Below are positions 57,043 to 57,584 of a stretch of DNA of 57,584 bases, piece after piece. The position numbers and the translations under genes were made by a program. Each line of letters begins with the position of its first letter. The stretch's first letter is position 1. The notes beneath the pieces are model-generated. The model worked only from the letters and a program-made list of their open reading frames with translations. It was not told the origin of the DNA and made no database searches. The stretch covers positions 1-57,584 of the forward strand of contig JAFSFD010000037.1 in NCBI GenBank assembly GCA_017435365.1, read 5' to 3'. This stretch comes from Akkermansia sp. (GTDB lineage: Bacteria; Verrucomicrobiota; Verrucomicrobiia; Verrucomicrobiales; Akkermansiaceae).

Positions 57043-57303
57043 TCAATCCAGTTGCTGTATAGATTGATAAAGGATTTCTGCTTCCCTGTACGCTTTCTTG
57101 ACCTCCTCATTCTGGCGGGGAGGATTATTGATGAGGCTTACAATGATATCCGCATCCTTCTTCGTCAGATGCTGCCAATCACTCATTATCACCTTCTTTT
57201 GGCCTGTTCTGGTATTCTTGATAGCTTTAACGACAATAGACCTCCTCCCACGTCGGGAATCCTTCGCGGTTGAGTGTCGTTGCTTTTTTACTGTCGCCTT
57301 CAT
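57043..57303 (-). CDS. Probable antitoxin of the GNAT toxin, atypical N-terminus
   Basis: 86 residues from MKATVKKQRH. The C-terminal part LTKKDADIIVSLINNPPRQNEEVKKAYREA matches the toxin-neutralising tail of DUF1778-type antitoxins (LxxPPxxNE). The N-terminal half is a basic segment (KKQRHSTAKDSRRGRRS) without the ribbon-helix-helix pattern those proteins normally have, in any frame. A TTG start at 57348 would add 15 residues. Three bases before the toxin gene, so one operon. Confidence 0.65.
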   Translation of the reverse strand: MKATVKKQRHSTAKDSRRGRRSIVVKAIKNTRTGQKKVIMSDWQHLTKKDADIIVSLINNPPRQNEEVKKAYREAEILYQSIQQLD

Positions 57304-57441
57304 ACCTGCACTTATGATACCATTTTCAGGAAGATGGTTCAAGTCCAATAGTAAAAAACTGAGAACAGCTTCACACGTGCCCCAAAGATTTTGTAGAGAA
57401 TAGAAATATCAGCAACATTTTGGAAGACCCCCCCTCTGCGC

Positions 57442-57584
57442 AATAAATTGGAATATGCAGAAGTACGAGGTACGAAGTGGGAAGTGCGAAGTATAAAGTC
57501 AGGCAGGCTGGCGCCTGCAGGTGTTTTCTATTGATAACAAATGGCGAGCCGCATGGCTCGCGGAACTTTCACTTCGTACCTCCC
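57442..57584. repeat. Palindromic intergenic element, heptad-arm type (copy 2, inverted, cut by window end)
   Basis: Begins AATAAATTGGAATATG and reads as the reverse complement of 30924-31114, with GTACGAG/GTACGAA/GTGGGAA heptads, the CAGGC/GCCTG and GCGAGCC/GGCTCGC hairpins and almost no differences over about 120 bases. It continues past the window. 57349-57441 holds nothing else recognisable. Confidence 0.8.

Overview
The window reads as chromosomal DNA of a Verrucomicrobiota bacterium, most likely an Akkermansia-like gut member. This is an inference from moderately high GC, a giant autotransporter-like surface protein ending in a PEP-CTERM-like tail (PEPTT, hydrophobic stretch, RRRRK), meso-diaminopimelate dehydrogenase, many small exported ankyrin or Sel1 proteins and tRNAs without encoded CCA. 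No rRNA, CRISPR array, integrase or prophage was seen. Most genes are ordinary core genes; the accessory interest is concentrated in 9.4-19.2 kb, 30.9-48.5 kb and 55.5-57.6 kb.

Layout. 0-9.4 kb: the end of a repeat-rich protein and an exported tyrosine phosphatase; a lipid operon (cdsA, diacylglycerol kinase); a LolA-like protein; a two-HTH protein; poxB; and an operon of an MBL hydrolase, a DEAD-box helicase and ruvC. 9.4-19.2 kb: one approximately 3,150-codon surface protein gene, interrupted by a one-base shift in a G6 tract just before its sorting tail. 19.3-20.2 kb: an OSBS-like enolase. 20.4-30.9 kb (minus strand): hemC, then nusA-infB-rbfA continuing into an AsmA-like giant and cardiolipin synthase. 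31-41.2 kb: small envelope proteins, a double-PIN protein, ruvB with an amidase, an ankyrin protein and ddh. 41.6-48.3 kb: a run of seven exported or membrane proteins of unknown role. 48.5-55.6 kb: HU, metallopeptidase, queG, a Sel1 protein, tRNA-Lys and tRNA-Glu, fabI, a YbjN-like protein, marR, pyrE and a GH3 enzyme. 55.6-57.6 kb: a paired hairpin array, an ISAs1-family remnant and a GNAT toxin-antitoxin pair.

The main unexplained structure is a family of palindromic intergenic elements. Seven single copies lie at about 30.9, 33.4, 38.9, 40.1, 45.8, 48.3 and 57.4 kb. A larger inverted pair lies at 55.6-56.1 kb. They share short imperfect terminal inverted repeats (GATAAATTGATRTTTGTCG at one end, CAAATTCCGATTTATCGG at the other) but carry different hairpin cores. 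In the 55.6-56.1 kb pair the linkers between hairpins are conserved while the stems vary with pairing kept. Two of the elements abut the same transposase-derived segment, which points to a mobile origin.

Two expression features recur. First, many genes have a sigma70-like promoter whose -10 box ends 6-10 bases before the start codon (poxB, the OSBS-like gene, hemC, the PH-like gene, an ankyrin gene, the Sel1 gene, marR, pyrE), implying leaderless mRNAs. Second, the nusA operon has a perfect TTGACA-17-TATAAT promoter followed at once by an intrinsic terminator, an arrangement suited to attenuation by NusA itself.
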